Source of the DNA: Coprobacillus sp.
Lineage (GTDB): Bacteria > Bacillota_I > Bacilli_A > RFN20 > CAG-826
Assembly (NCBI GenBank): GCA_021203905.1
Contig: JAJQAG010000003.1
Location: 124,001-188,000, forward strand
Direction of reading: 5' to 3'
Length of the DNA: 64,000 nt
This document shows positions 1 through 7,935 of the stretch, one piece after another (positions within the stretch are counted from its first letter, which is position 1; each line of letters begins with the position of its first letter). Position numbers and translations under genes: made by a program. The notes under the pieces were generated by a model. That model was given only the letters and a program-made list of their open reading frames with translations. It made no database searches and was not told where the DNA came from.

Positions 1-414
1 GGAATTGCTATCAAAGAATTTAATCGGCAAAGTCTCCATCTTTCCGAATAATGTTCGACGAATATCCGCCATAATGCGTTGAGCGTGTATAGCCACAAGT
101 TGCGTATAACCAATAGTCCCACCAATACCGAGCAAGTAGAGAGCGCCAACAACGCAACAAGTCCTCACTAAATTGGAAATATATGGGGTAATATCGTGAT
201 CCTCTAAAGCGGGAGTAATAACATTACTAATAATAATTTGGATAAACATCCCTGAGGTGACATTAGAAACCGCTGCACAGACAATAAAGAACAAAATTAA
301 AGCAATGATGGCTTTTCTGTCTTTGACGACAAACTTGAGAAGACGACCTAAAGTACCATCTTTAGTGGCTTCTCTCATAGAAACAGTATCACCATTCCTA
401 CTACCGCGTGGCAT
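1..414 (-). CDS. ABC exporter subunit, N-terminal part (runs off the left edge)
   Basis: The first 138 residues of a membrane protein are visible. It begins MPRGSRNGDTVSMREATKDG, has a hydrophobic segment near residues 36-56 and another near 85-105, and ends in an ABC-exporter coupling region (RIMADIRRTLFGKMETLPIKFF). The neighbouring exporters contain very similar text at the same place. Its ATG shares one base with the TAA of the upstream exporter gene (TAATG), so the two are translationally coupled. It is probably the second half of a heterodimeric type I exporter. The nucleotide-binding domain lies outside the window, so its catalytic status cannot be seen. Confidence 0.85.
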   Translation of the reverse strand, partial: MPRGSRNGDTVSMREATKDGTLGRLLKFVVKDRKAIIALILFFIVCAAVSNVTSGMFIQIIISNVITPALEDHDITPYISNLVRTCCVVGALYLLGIGGTIGYTQLVAIHAQRIMADIRRTLFGKMETLPIKFFDSNS

Positions 415-2207
415 TACTCGGCATCTCCTTTCAAATTGTGCTGCATTGTATAGATTTCTTGATAAATCGCATTCTTTTCAAGCATCTCAGCGGGTGTACC
501 CACACCATTAATAGTGCCGTTATCCATAACGATAACCATATCAGCATCCTCAATAGAGGAAACACGCTGAGAAATGATGATCTTAGTGACAGAAGGAATA
601 TATTGTCTGAAACTCTCTCTAATCATCGCATCGGTCTTTGTATCCACAGCAGAGGTCGAATCATCAAGGATGAGAACTTTAGGAGATTTAAGAAGGGCTC
701 TAGCAATACAAAGTCTTTGCTTTTGACCACCACTAACATTAGCGCCACCCTGTTCAATATAGGTGTTATAGCCGTCTGGAAAGGATGTAATAAAGTCATC
801 GGCACAAGCAAGTTTGCAGGCAGCAATAACCTCTTCTTCGGTGGCGTCTTGTTTACCCCACCTCATGTTATCAAGGATAGTACCCGAGAAGAGAACGTTT
901 CTCTGTAAAACCACCGAGACATTATCACGTAGTGTTTCTAGGTCATAATCTTTTACATTGACCCCTCCAACAAGGACTTCACCCTCGGTAGTGTCATATA
1001 GACGAGAAATCAGATTAACAAGTGTGGTTTTACTAGATCCAGTGGTGCCGAGGATACCCACAGTCATACCAGAGTCAATATGTAAATCCACGCCCCAAAG
1101 AGCATATTTTTCTGCTTCTTTGGCGTATTTAAAGGCAACATTATGAAAATCAATTGAACCATCTTTAACTTCATAAACAGGATTCTCTGGATTAACAATT
1201 GTGGGCTCTTCTCTTAAGACTTCACAGATACGTCCAGCACTTGCTCCAGACATGGCAATCATTGCAAGAATTGATGAGAAACTCATAAGAGATGAGAGCA
1301 TCTGAATACCATAGGTAATTAAAGCGGATAAATCCCCTACACCTAGTGCACCAAAAGCACCGGTTGTTCCATCTGGCATTGTGTACACAACAGCGTAGGA
1401 ACCCATAACAGCAATGGCAATATAAGCGGCGAAAATGCAGAAGGTAAAGACTGGGTTAGTAAAGGCCACAATCCTATCTGCTTTTGTAAAACCAAGGGAG
1501 AGATCCATATTCGCATCATTGAATTTATTGGTTTCATAATCTTCACGCACATAGGTCTTCACCACACGAATACCCTTAATGTTTTCCTCGACGGATTCAT
1601 TTAGGCGGTCATACTTTCTAAAGACCTGTTTATAAATTCGATATGAACTCACAATGATGAAATATAGGGCCACACCCATAATTGGCACCAGCACCACAAA
1701 TATCCAAGAAAGGGTTGGAGATATAAGAAATGCCATAACAATGGCAAAAATAACCATTATGGGAGCGCGAAAGCACATTCTAATGATCATTGAGAAAGAC
1801 ATCTGGACATAGTTAATGTCAATGGTCAGTCTCGTGACAAGGGAACTAGTTTGGAATTTATCGATATTTTCAAAGGAGAAGTTTTGTATTTTTTCATAAA
1901 TATTATGGCGGAGGTTAGTGGCAAAACCAGAGGACGCTACGGCAGCGGTAATGCCCCCAAACAAACCACACAAAAGCGAGATGATGGCTAGCCCCACAAG
2001 GCAACAAAGAACAACGATTATATAGGTTGTATCCTCACTTACCCACTCCCGACCTATGGAATCTTGAAGGTAGTTCATAAGAGCGGAAACAAAGAGGGGG
2101 ATTGTACATTCACAAGCAACTTCGAAAATCATCAAGATAGGCGATATAATCGTCTGTTTCTTATATTCTCCGATTGAATGAGCTAATGTTTTAACTGTTC
2201 CTGCCAT
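414..2207 (-). CDS. Heterodimeric-type ABC exporter subunit with degenerate ATP site
   Basis: An ATP-driven export subunit: six-helix transmembrane domain (about residues 1-320) followed by a nucleotide-binding domain. The Walker A loop near residue 386 reads GTTGSSKT, with Ser in place of the usual second Gly of GxGK. The signature VSGGQKQR is intact near 492. Walker B is LILDDSTSAVD with Asp in place of catalytic Glu, and the switch histidine is Gln (SQRVSSI, near 548). Such changes mark the non-hydrolysing half of heterodimeric exporters, so the partner is probably the gene that overlaps its stop. Starts are uncertain: ATG at 2207, GTG at 2216 or TTG at 2219 are all in frame with no Shine-Dalgarno. 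A TTGACA/TAAAAT promoter ends 9 bases before the GTG. Substrate unknown. Confidence 0.88.
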   Translation of the reverse strand: MAGTVKTLAHSIGEYKKQTIISPILMIFEVACECTIPLFVSALMNYLQDSIGREWVSEDTTYIIVVLCCLVGLAIISLLCGLFGGITAAVASSGFATNLRHNIYEKIQNFSFENIDKFQTSSLVTRLTIDINYVQMSFSMIIRMCFRAPIMVIFAIVMAFLISPTLSWIFVVLVPIMGVALYFIIVSSYRIYKQVFRKYDRLNESVEENIKGIRVVKTYVREDYETNKFNDANMDLSLGFTKADRIVAFTNPVFTFCIFAAYIAIAVMGSYAVVYTMPDGTTGAFGALGVGDLSALITYGIQMLSSLMSFSSILAMIAMSGASAGRICEVLREEPTIVNPENPVYEVKDGSIDFHNVAFKYAKEAEKYALWGVDLHIDSGMTVGILGTTGSSKTTLVNLISRLYDTTEGEVLVGGVNVKDYDLETLRDNVSVVLQRNVLFSGTILDNMRWGKQDATEEEVIAACKLACADDFITSFPDGYNTYIEQGGANVSGGQKQRLCIARALLKSPKVLILDDSTSAVDTKTDAMIRESFRQYIPSVTKIIISQRVSSIEDADMVIVMDNGTINGVGTPAEMLEKNAIYQEIYTMQHNLKGDAE

Positions 2208-2225
2208 AAAACGCACCAAAGAATA

Positions 2226-2269
2226 ATTTTAATTTCATAAAAGGACTTGTCAAGATAATCTATTATCTT
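2226..2269 (-). promoter_or_regulatory. Promoter and 18-bp inverted repeat between divergent exporter operons
   Basis: On the minus strand a TTGACA (2253-2248), 16-base spacer and TAAAAT (2231-2226) form a good promoter for the leftward exporter pair. A perfect inverted repeat, AAGATAAT-CT-ATTATCTT (2252-2269), abuts and slightly overlaps its -35 box. On the plus strand a TATAAT (2362-2367) and the ribosome site GAGAGAGGA precede the rightward pair. One repressor site could therefore control both operons. The regulator is not identified. Confidence 0.6.
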
Positions 2270-2397
2270 CTTTCGGTTTTTACACGCATCGCGTATCGCA
2301 ATGATGCTGAGAGACGTTTATTTAATAAAATAAACACTGCATTTTGAAAGCCAATTTGGTCTATAATAATCATTTAGTGTGACTAGAGAGAGGAAAT

Positions 2398-4230
2398 ATG
2401 ATTCGATTAGCCCGATTTATAATGCGAAAATATTGGTGGTGGTTGCTCATCCTCTTTGTTTTGCTCGCGGGCCAAGCATATCTCCAATTAACCTTACCTG
2501 ATTACACTAGTCAGATAACCACTCTCATCGCTAATCAGATGTCATCTAACCCTCTCGCTCAAGCGGATTACGAGAGTCAAATATGGGAAGCAGGTATTAC
2601 GATGCTGATTATCAGTGTCGTCATTTTTGCCTTGCACATTACCTGTACCTTCCTTCAATCAAAGATTGGTAGTAAGTACGCTGCAGCACTTCGACATGTT
2701 ATTTATGAGAAAGTCATGTCCTTCTCTCTTCCTGAATATTCCCAATTTGGGATGGCCACACTCTTAACACGAACAACAAGTGATGTTGTACAGTGCAAAG
2801 AGATATTCACCATGTTCATAAGGCAGATCATTATTGCCCCTGTCTTCTTTATTGTGGCGATAGTTAAAACCATTCAGGCTAACTGGCAAATATCTTTAAT
2901 ATTTGTCGTAGCCGTTCCTATCTTAGTTATCTTCATCATCATTACCTTCTGCTGCACAAGCCCAATCTTTAAGAGAGGGAGACATGCCTATGATGAAGTA
3001 ACATCTGTCTATAGAGAGGGATTAACTGGTGTCCGTGTCGTTAGAGCGTTCAATCAAGAAGAACAAGAATACCAGAGATTTGAAGAAGCCAATGATAAAT
3101 TTGTGAAGATTGATAGGCGTGGTGATCACATCATGACCATTGTCGATCCGTTCATGAATGTCTTAATTGACGCCGCAAATGTCATGATTTTCGTGGTTTC
3201 TGCCATATTAATATCTGGTTTATCAGTAGAGATGGGGCAAGCCGGAGTGATTGCGGGCCAGATTACCGCGATTAGTGGTTATGCCACCCATATCCTTAAC
3301 TCTCTGATCATGTTATCAATGCTCTTTATCCGTATGCCTAGAGCCAATGTATGTTCACGAAGAATAGAAGCCCTATTAGCGACACAACCCATGGTTACAG
3401 ATCCAGAGAATCCTATAGATACCACAACGATAAAAGAGAGGGGTTCACTAGAATTTAACAACGTTTCTTTCTGCTTCCCTGATGCAGATAACAATACATT
3501 AAGTAACATCTCATTTAAGGTCAAAAAAGGCGAAACCACTGCAATTATCGGTTCAACTGGTAGCGGAAAGTCAACTTTAATTAATCTCATTCCTCGATTC
3601 TATGATGTGACAGAGGGAAATATAACCATGGATGGAGTGGACGTGAGAGAATACTCACAAAAAGATTTAAGAGACAAGATAGGTTTCATTCCCCAACAAG
3701 CACTACTTTTTGAGGGAACCATTAAAGACAACCTTGTATTTGGAAATAAAGACGCCTCAGACGAAGAAATTGAAGAAGCTTTAAAGGTTAGTCAGTCATA
3801 TAACTTTGTTATGAAGAAGGAAGAAGGCATCAATTCTAGGGTTAGTCAGGGAGGAAAGAACTTCTCTGGTGGGCAAAAACAGAGACTTGCCATTGCAAGA
3901 GCTATCCTCAAAAGAAGTGAACTTTACGTCTTTGATGATGCTTTCTCCGCTCTCGACTTTAAGACAGACATCAAATTAAGAACAGCATTAAAAACTTACA
4001 TCAAAGATGCCTCAATCTTAATTGTGGCCCAGCGTGTATCCACGATCCTTACAGCGGACAACATCGTCGTGCTTAATGAAGGCGAGTTAGTGGGGCAAGG
4101 AAAACACGCAGATTTATATAAAACATGTAAGATTTACCAAGAAATTGTTAATTCTCAGATGGATCCAGATGAAATTGAAAAGACCTTATCTATGAATAAA
4201 CAATACAGCATGGAAGGAGGTGAGTACTAA
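2398..4230 (+). CDS. Heterodimeric ABC exporter, degenerate-site subunit
   Basis: A 610-residue membrane exporter half. The transmembrane domain covers about residues 1-330. The nucleotide-binding domain has Walker A GSTGSGKS near 385, an intact signature (FSGGQKQR, near 488), Walker B YVFDDAFSALD with Asp replacing catalytic Glu, and Gln for the switch histidine (AQRVSTI, near 543). This is the pattern of the non-catalytic partner in heterodimers such as TM287/288 and BmrCD, where the canonical signature serves the partner's ATP site. The start is ATG with GAGAGAGGA upstream. Its TAA shares a base with the next gene's ATG, and that gene's ribosome site AAGGAGGTGAG lies inside this one. Substrate unknown; multidrug or lipid export is possible. 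Confidence 0.92.
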   Translation: MIRLARFIMRKYWWWLLILFVLLAGQAYLQLTLPDYTSQITTLIANQMSSNPLAQADYESQIWEAGITMLIISVVIFALHITCTFLQSKIGSKYAAALRHVIYEKVMSFSLPEYSQFGMATLLTRTTSDVVQCKEIFTMFIRQIIIAPVFFIVAIVKTIQANWQISLIFVVAVPILVIFIIITFCCTSPIFKRGRHAYDEVTSVYREGLTGVRVVRAFNQEEQEYQRFEEANDKFVKIDRRGDHIMTIVDPFMNVLIDAANVMIFVVSAILISGLSVEMGQAGVIAGQITAISGYATHILNSLIMLSMLFIRMPRANVCSRRIEALLATQPMVTDPENPIDTTTIKERGSLEFNNVSFCFPDADNNTLSNISFKVKKGETTAIIGSTGSGKSTLINLIPRFYDVTEGNITMDGVDVREYSQKDLRDKIGFIPQQALLFEGTIKDNLVFGNKDASDEEIEEALKVSQSYNFVMKKEEGINSRVSQGGKNFSGGQKQRLAIARAILKRSELYVFDDAFSALDFKTDIKLRTALKTYIKDASILIVAQRVSTILTADNIVVLNEGELVGQGKHADLYKTCKIYQEIVNSQMDPDEIEKTLSMNKQYSMEGGEY

Positions 4231-6098
4231 TGCCACGCTTCCAGACGACAGATAAAGCACAGGATGCAAGAGGAGCATTAAGAAACCTTATCCACGACTT
4301 CTCTAAGTATTGGCCATATTTAGTCATTGTGGTGGTCTGCTCTATTTTAGCGTGTGTTTGTACAATCCTTGTTCCTGGATTCCTTTCCGACTTTACAGAT
4401 ACCTTCCTTCAGGAAATTAATGCCGCTTCTGACGGGATTTTAGGGGAAGATTCCACATATATATACCTAGTTGGGGGCATACTAAATGTCCACTGGGGCG
4501 CTCTGGCGGGAACCTTTGCTATCATCCTTGGCTGTTATATTGTTTCTGCAGTCTTGAACTGGTGGCTCAATTACACTCTTATTAGCATGTCCGCTCGATA
4601 CAACTATGATATTCGATGCAAATTAAAGGCAAAACTCGATAAATTACCCCTTAAATACTTCGATAATCATCAAGTGGGTGATATTCTCTCTACTTGTACA
4701 AACGATGTAAATAACATTGTTTATGACGCAGGAAACATAATTTACGAGATAATTTCCGCGGTAGTTTTGGTATTTGGTACCCTAATTGCGATGTTTATTG
4801 AAAGTTGGATCCTTGCTTTAGTAGCGGTCGCAACACTTCCATTCTCTATCACCATTGCCGTTTTAGTGGCGAGATCCAGCCAGAAACATTTTGTTACTTA
4901 TCAGAATAAACTCGGCAATATTGAGGGTAAATCTGAAGAATATTATTCCGGATTTACCATCATTAAGCTCTTTAACAAAGAAAAAGACACCATGGATGAC
5001 TTTGATAAATACAATGGTGAGATGATGGATGCTGACTATAAGTCTAGATTCTATTCATCCGTTATTTTCCCATCCATTAGATTAGTAAATAACATTGGTT
5101 ATGTCTTTGTGGCGATTATCGGAGGATTGTTCGGTACTGTGGGTAATGTTCTATCCTTTATCATGTACTTACAAATCTTCTCTCAGCCAATCCAAAACCT
5201 TGGTGAAATCTCATCAATCACTCAACAAGTCCTTGCTTCAAGTGAAAGAATTTATACATTACTTGGAGAGGAAGAAGAAGTTCCAGACGCTGGAGACGCT
5301 ATTACCGATCCTGCAGCAATTAAAGGAAACATTAAATTTGACCATGTCGACTTCTCCTATGATATAAATAAACCACTAATTGAAGATATGAACCTTCAAA
5401 TCGATGAAGGGCAGTCTATTGCTATTGTTGGCCCCACTGGAGCGGGTAAAACCACAATCGTGAATCTCATCATGAGATTCTACGACGTGGTGAATGGACA
5501 AATTGTCCTTGATGGCCACAATAGTAAGGATTACAGCCGTGGAAATCTCAGAAGATCTGTGGGTATGGTCTTACAAGACACTTGGCTATTCAATGGAACC
5601 ATTAGAGACAACATTAAATATGGTAGAAGGGACGCCACAGACGAGGATGTTGAGAGAGCCGCGAAAGCCGCCATGGCGGACCACTTCATCTCCACACTAC
5701 CAGGTGGGTATGATTTTAAACTTGAAGAGAATGGTTCTAATATCTCTCAAGGTCAGAGACAATTAATTACAATTGCAAGAGCGATACTCACATATCCAAA
5801 GATTATGATCCTTGATGAAGCAACCTCCTCAGTTGATACAAGAACAGAAAAAATCATTCAAGATGTCATGAACAGAATGATGGAAAACCGTACTTCATTT
5901 ATTATCGCTCATAGGTTAAGCACAATTAAGAACGCAAAACTCATCTTAGTGATGAACAAAGGTAGCATCGTGGAAATGGGAACTCACCAAGAATTGCTCG
6001 ATAAGAAAGGATTCTATGCTGAGTTATATAACTCTCAATTCACCTCTGGAATTAACCCGATGGCGGAAAAAGAGGTTATCGAAGATATTAAGACATAG
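4230..6098 (+). CDS. Heterodimeric ABC exporter, catalytic subunit
   Basis: A 622-residue partner of the preceding subunit, coupled through a one-base TAATG overlap. It has an extracellular loop near residues 65-90, a transmembrane domain to about 345 and a nucleotide-binding domain with Walker A GPTGAGKT near 402. Walker B is complete (MILDEATSSVD, near 528) and so is the switch histidine (IAHRLSTI, near 560). The signature is altered to ISQGQRQ where SGGQ is usual. Complete Walker B and histidine together with a deviant signature is exactly complementary to the upstream subunit, giving one hydrolysing site per heterodimer. The substrate cannot be read from the sequence. Confidence 0.93.
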   Translation: MPRFQTTDKAQDARGALRNLIHDFSKYWPYLVIVVVCSILACVCTILVPGFLSDFTDTFLQEINAASDGILGEDSTYIYLVGGILNVHWGALAGTFAIILGCYIVSAVLNWWLNYTLISMSARYNYDIRCKLKAKLDKLPLKYFDNHQVGDILSTCTNDVNNIVYDAGNIIYEIISAVVLVFGTLIAMFIESWILALVAVATLPFSITIAVLVARSSQKHFVTYQNKLGNIEGKSEEYYSGFTIIKLFNKEKDTMDDFDKYNGEMMDADYKSRFYSSVIFPSIRLVNNIGYVFVAIIGGLFGTVGNVLSFIMYLQIFSQPIQNLGEISSITQQVLASSERIYTLLGEEEEVPDAGDAITDPAAIKGNIKFDHVDFSYDINKPLIEDMNLQIDEGQSIAIVGPTGAGKTTIVNLIMRFYDVVNGQIVLDGHNSKDYSRGNLRRSVGMVLQDTWLFNGTIRDNIKYGRRDATDEDVERAAKAAMADHFISTLPGGYDFKLEENGSNISQGQRQLITIARAILTYPKIMILDEATSSVDTRTEKIIQDVMNRMMENRTSFIIAHRLSTIKNAKLILVMNKGSIVEMGTHQELLDKKGFYAELYNSQFTSGINPMAEKEVIEDIKT

Positions 6099-6122
6099 TA
6101 TCAAAATCATTACAAAACAAAT

Positions 6123-6149
6123 AAAAAGTCAACCGAAAGTGGATTTTTT
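6123..6149 (+). terminator. Probable intrinsic terminator after the exporter pair
   Basis: An A-rich hairpin (AAAAGTCAAC, loop CGAAA, GTGGATTTTTT) with one mismatch and one G-U pair ends in six Ts. It lies between convergent genes and its poly-A side could also serve the minus-strand kinase gene. Confidence 0.5.
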
Positions 6150-6169
6150 CTTAATTAATTGGCCTAATT

Positions 6170-7732
6170 TTATTTAATGATGTCGTCCTTATGTTTCTTA
6201 AGGTCTTTATAAATGCCCTTTAATTTAGGATACATCTGTAAATAAGCATTCTTATATAGATAATCGTATGTCTTATGATCTTCCATATTTGGAGTAAAGG
6301 TTTGGGTGACTCTCACCATGTGTTGAGCTGCTTCTTCATATGTAGGATAGACACCAGTTGCAATCATGAGGCACATACCCGCACCCAAACTGGTTGTCTC
6401 AATTGTTTGCACTTTTGATACTGGAAGACCGAATATATCCGCGGTGATTTGGCAGATAGCCTCGCTTTGACTACCACCTCCAGAAATCCTAATAGAACTA
6501 ACCTTGTGGTGCTGGTGCTTTTCAATACTCTCAAGGCCTTCTCTTAAGGCATAGGCAATACCTTCAATGATTGCTCTATAGAGGTGGTATTTAGTGTGGA
6601 TACTACTAAAACCGAGGATTGAACCTTTCATTAATGGTCTCTTTAGATCTGGTCCCCAGTATGGCTGAAGCACCAAACCATCACTACCAGGAGCAATTTG
6701 AAGGAGTTTTTGGTTTAAAACTTCCTCGACCGCCATCTTATTTAATTCAGCAGCGTCTAAATCTTCTTTTGCAAACTCATTAGAGAACCACTTAAGCATC
6801 CAATACCCACGATAGATTTGTACATCCATGTTGTAATAGCCAGGTAAGGCCGCTGGATAAGCGGGGAGAAAGGTTTGTGGTTCACAATATTTCTTATTAG
6901 AAACTTCAACAGTAGAAGCGGTTCCATAAGATATTGCTGCGGTATCTTTGTTTAAGGCGGCTAATCCAATTGTCTCACACGCTTTATCACTTCCTGTCGC
7001 GTACACAGGAATTCCTTTAGGGAGATGATATGTTTTAGCAACATCATCCCTTATTGTGCCCATGATTTCTCCGGGTTGATAGAGATCCACTAACATTGAT
7101 TTATCAACACCATAGATTCTCGCTTTAAGACTCTTAATATTGCTATACCAATTTCTCTTCTTAAAATTGATTGGGTAGTGACCAGTCATTGAAGCGCTAG
7201 AATCAACGAGATTTCCCGTCAATTTATAGGTCAAATACGTGGAAATGTTCACATATTTATCAACTTTTGACCATGTTTCCATATCGTTTTCTTTGTACCA
7301 ATGGGCCACTGTTCTCTTCTTGTTGAGCATGATGGTTTCGCTCATTCCTGAGATCCAGAATAGGAAGCGATGAAGCAATGGGGTTTTCTCTTTTCCTTCC
7401 GCACTTCTCTCATCAAACCACATAATGCAATCCTTAAGAGGTTTATGGTTCTTATCTAGTAGCACCGCGGTGTCTCTAAAAGTGGAGACTGTCGCACCAA
7501 CAATATTGGTAAATAAATAGTTATATTTACTATCTAATTCTTCTAAAGCGTGGCAAGCTTCGTCCCAGTAAAAATCCGCGGATTGCTCTGCATATCCCTT
7601 CTTTTTTGAATAATAAGGTGGATCATAGGGTCTTTTAATTTGAGCGACAATTTCCCCGTTTTTGTTCACTAAAGAAGTTCGAACGCTTTGGGTTCCAAAA
7701 TCAAAGATAAGGGCCAATGGATTATCTGTCAT
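6170..7732 (-). CDS. FGGY-family carbohydrate kinase
   Basis: Cytosolic sugar kinase of the FGGY family (520 residues, normal length). The N-terminal phosphate loop DFGTQSVRTSLV, the substrate-domain CIMWFDERS, the second-lobe nucleotide site (SGGGSQSEAICQITADIFGLP, positions about 416-436) and the following TSLGAGM segment are all present. FGGY kinases phosphorylate xylulose, ribulose, glycerol, gluconate and other sugars; no residue visible here decides among them. It stands alone between convergent exporter and divergent ppdK genes. It has no Shine-Dalgarno: TTGATA-N17-TAAAAT ends 9 bases before the ATG, implying a leaderless or nearly leaderless mRNA, and an inverted repeat covers the -35 box and spacer. 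Confidence 0.88.
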   Translation of the reverse strand: MTDNPLALIFDFGTQSVRTSLVNKNGEIVAQIKRPYDPPYYSKKKGYAEQSADFYWDEACHALEELDSKYNYLFTNIVGATVSTFRDTAVLLDKNHKPLKDCIMWFDERSAEGKEKTPLLHRFLFWISGMSETIMLNKKRTVAHWYKENDMETWSKVDKYVNISTYLTYKLTGNLVDSSASMTGHYPINFKKRNWYSNIKSLKARIYGVDKSMLVDLYQPGEIMGTIRDDVAKTYHLPKGIPVYATGSDKACETIGLAALNKDTAAISYGTASTVEVSNKKYCEPQTFLPAYPAALPGYYNMDVQIYRGYWMLKWFSNEFAKEDLDAAELNKMAVEEVLNQKLLQIAPGSDGLVLQPYWGPDLKRPLMKGSILGFSSIHTKYHLYRAIIEGIAYALREGLESIEKHQHHKVSSIRISGGGSQSEAICQITADIFGLPVSKVQTIETTSLGAGMCLMIATGVYPTYEEAAQHMVRVTQTFTPNMEDHKTYDYLYKNAYLQMYPKLKGIYKDLKKHKDDIIK

Positions 7733-7741
7733 AATATGTAG

Positions 7742-7770
7742 ATTTTACATTGATATTCTCTTAATATCAA
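7742..7770 (-). promoter_or_regulatory. Kinase promoter with 21-bp inverted repeat
   Basis: Reading the minus strand, TTGATA (7770-7765), 17 bases and TAAAAT (7747-7742) form a near-consensus promoter. A perfect inverted repeat TTGATATT-N5-AATATCAA (7750-7770) covers the -35 box and most of the spacer, a typical repressor position. Only 9 bases separate TAAAAT from the ATG at 7732. Confidence 0.65.
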
Positions 7771-7840
7771 CCTTACAAAAAATCGCTCTTGTATTAAAGA
7801 ACATCAAGGCAAATACAATATGGTGTCTAAGTGTCTATTC

Positions 7841-7860
7841 CTTGCAATTTACTTTGCAAG
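7841..7860 (+). promoter_or_regulatory. Inverted repeat upstream of ppdK
   Basis: A perfect 7-base inverted repeat, CTTGCAA-N6-TTGCAAG, lies about 75 bases before the ppdK start. A possible TTGCAA -35 box is part of it, with AT-rich TATATT and TATAAA sequences downstream. It may be an operator or the 5' stem of a leader hairpin; the factor is unknown. Confidence 0.45.
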
Positions 7861-7935
7861 AGAATGTATATTTTGTTAAACTATAAAGCGGTGTGAGATT
7901 AAAATCTCAACAAACAGCCTAATAGGAGGTAGAAC

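Noticed and set aside
408-908. Plus-strand 166-codon frame over the exporter gene
   Set aside because: Overlaps the conserved nucleotide-binding domain on the other strand, with no ribosome site or recognisable product.
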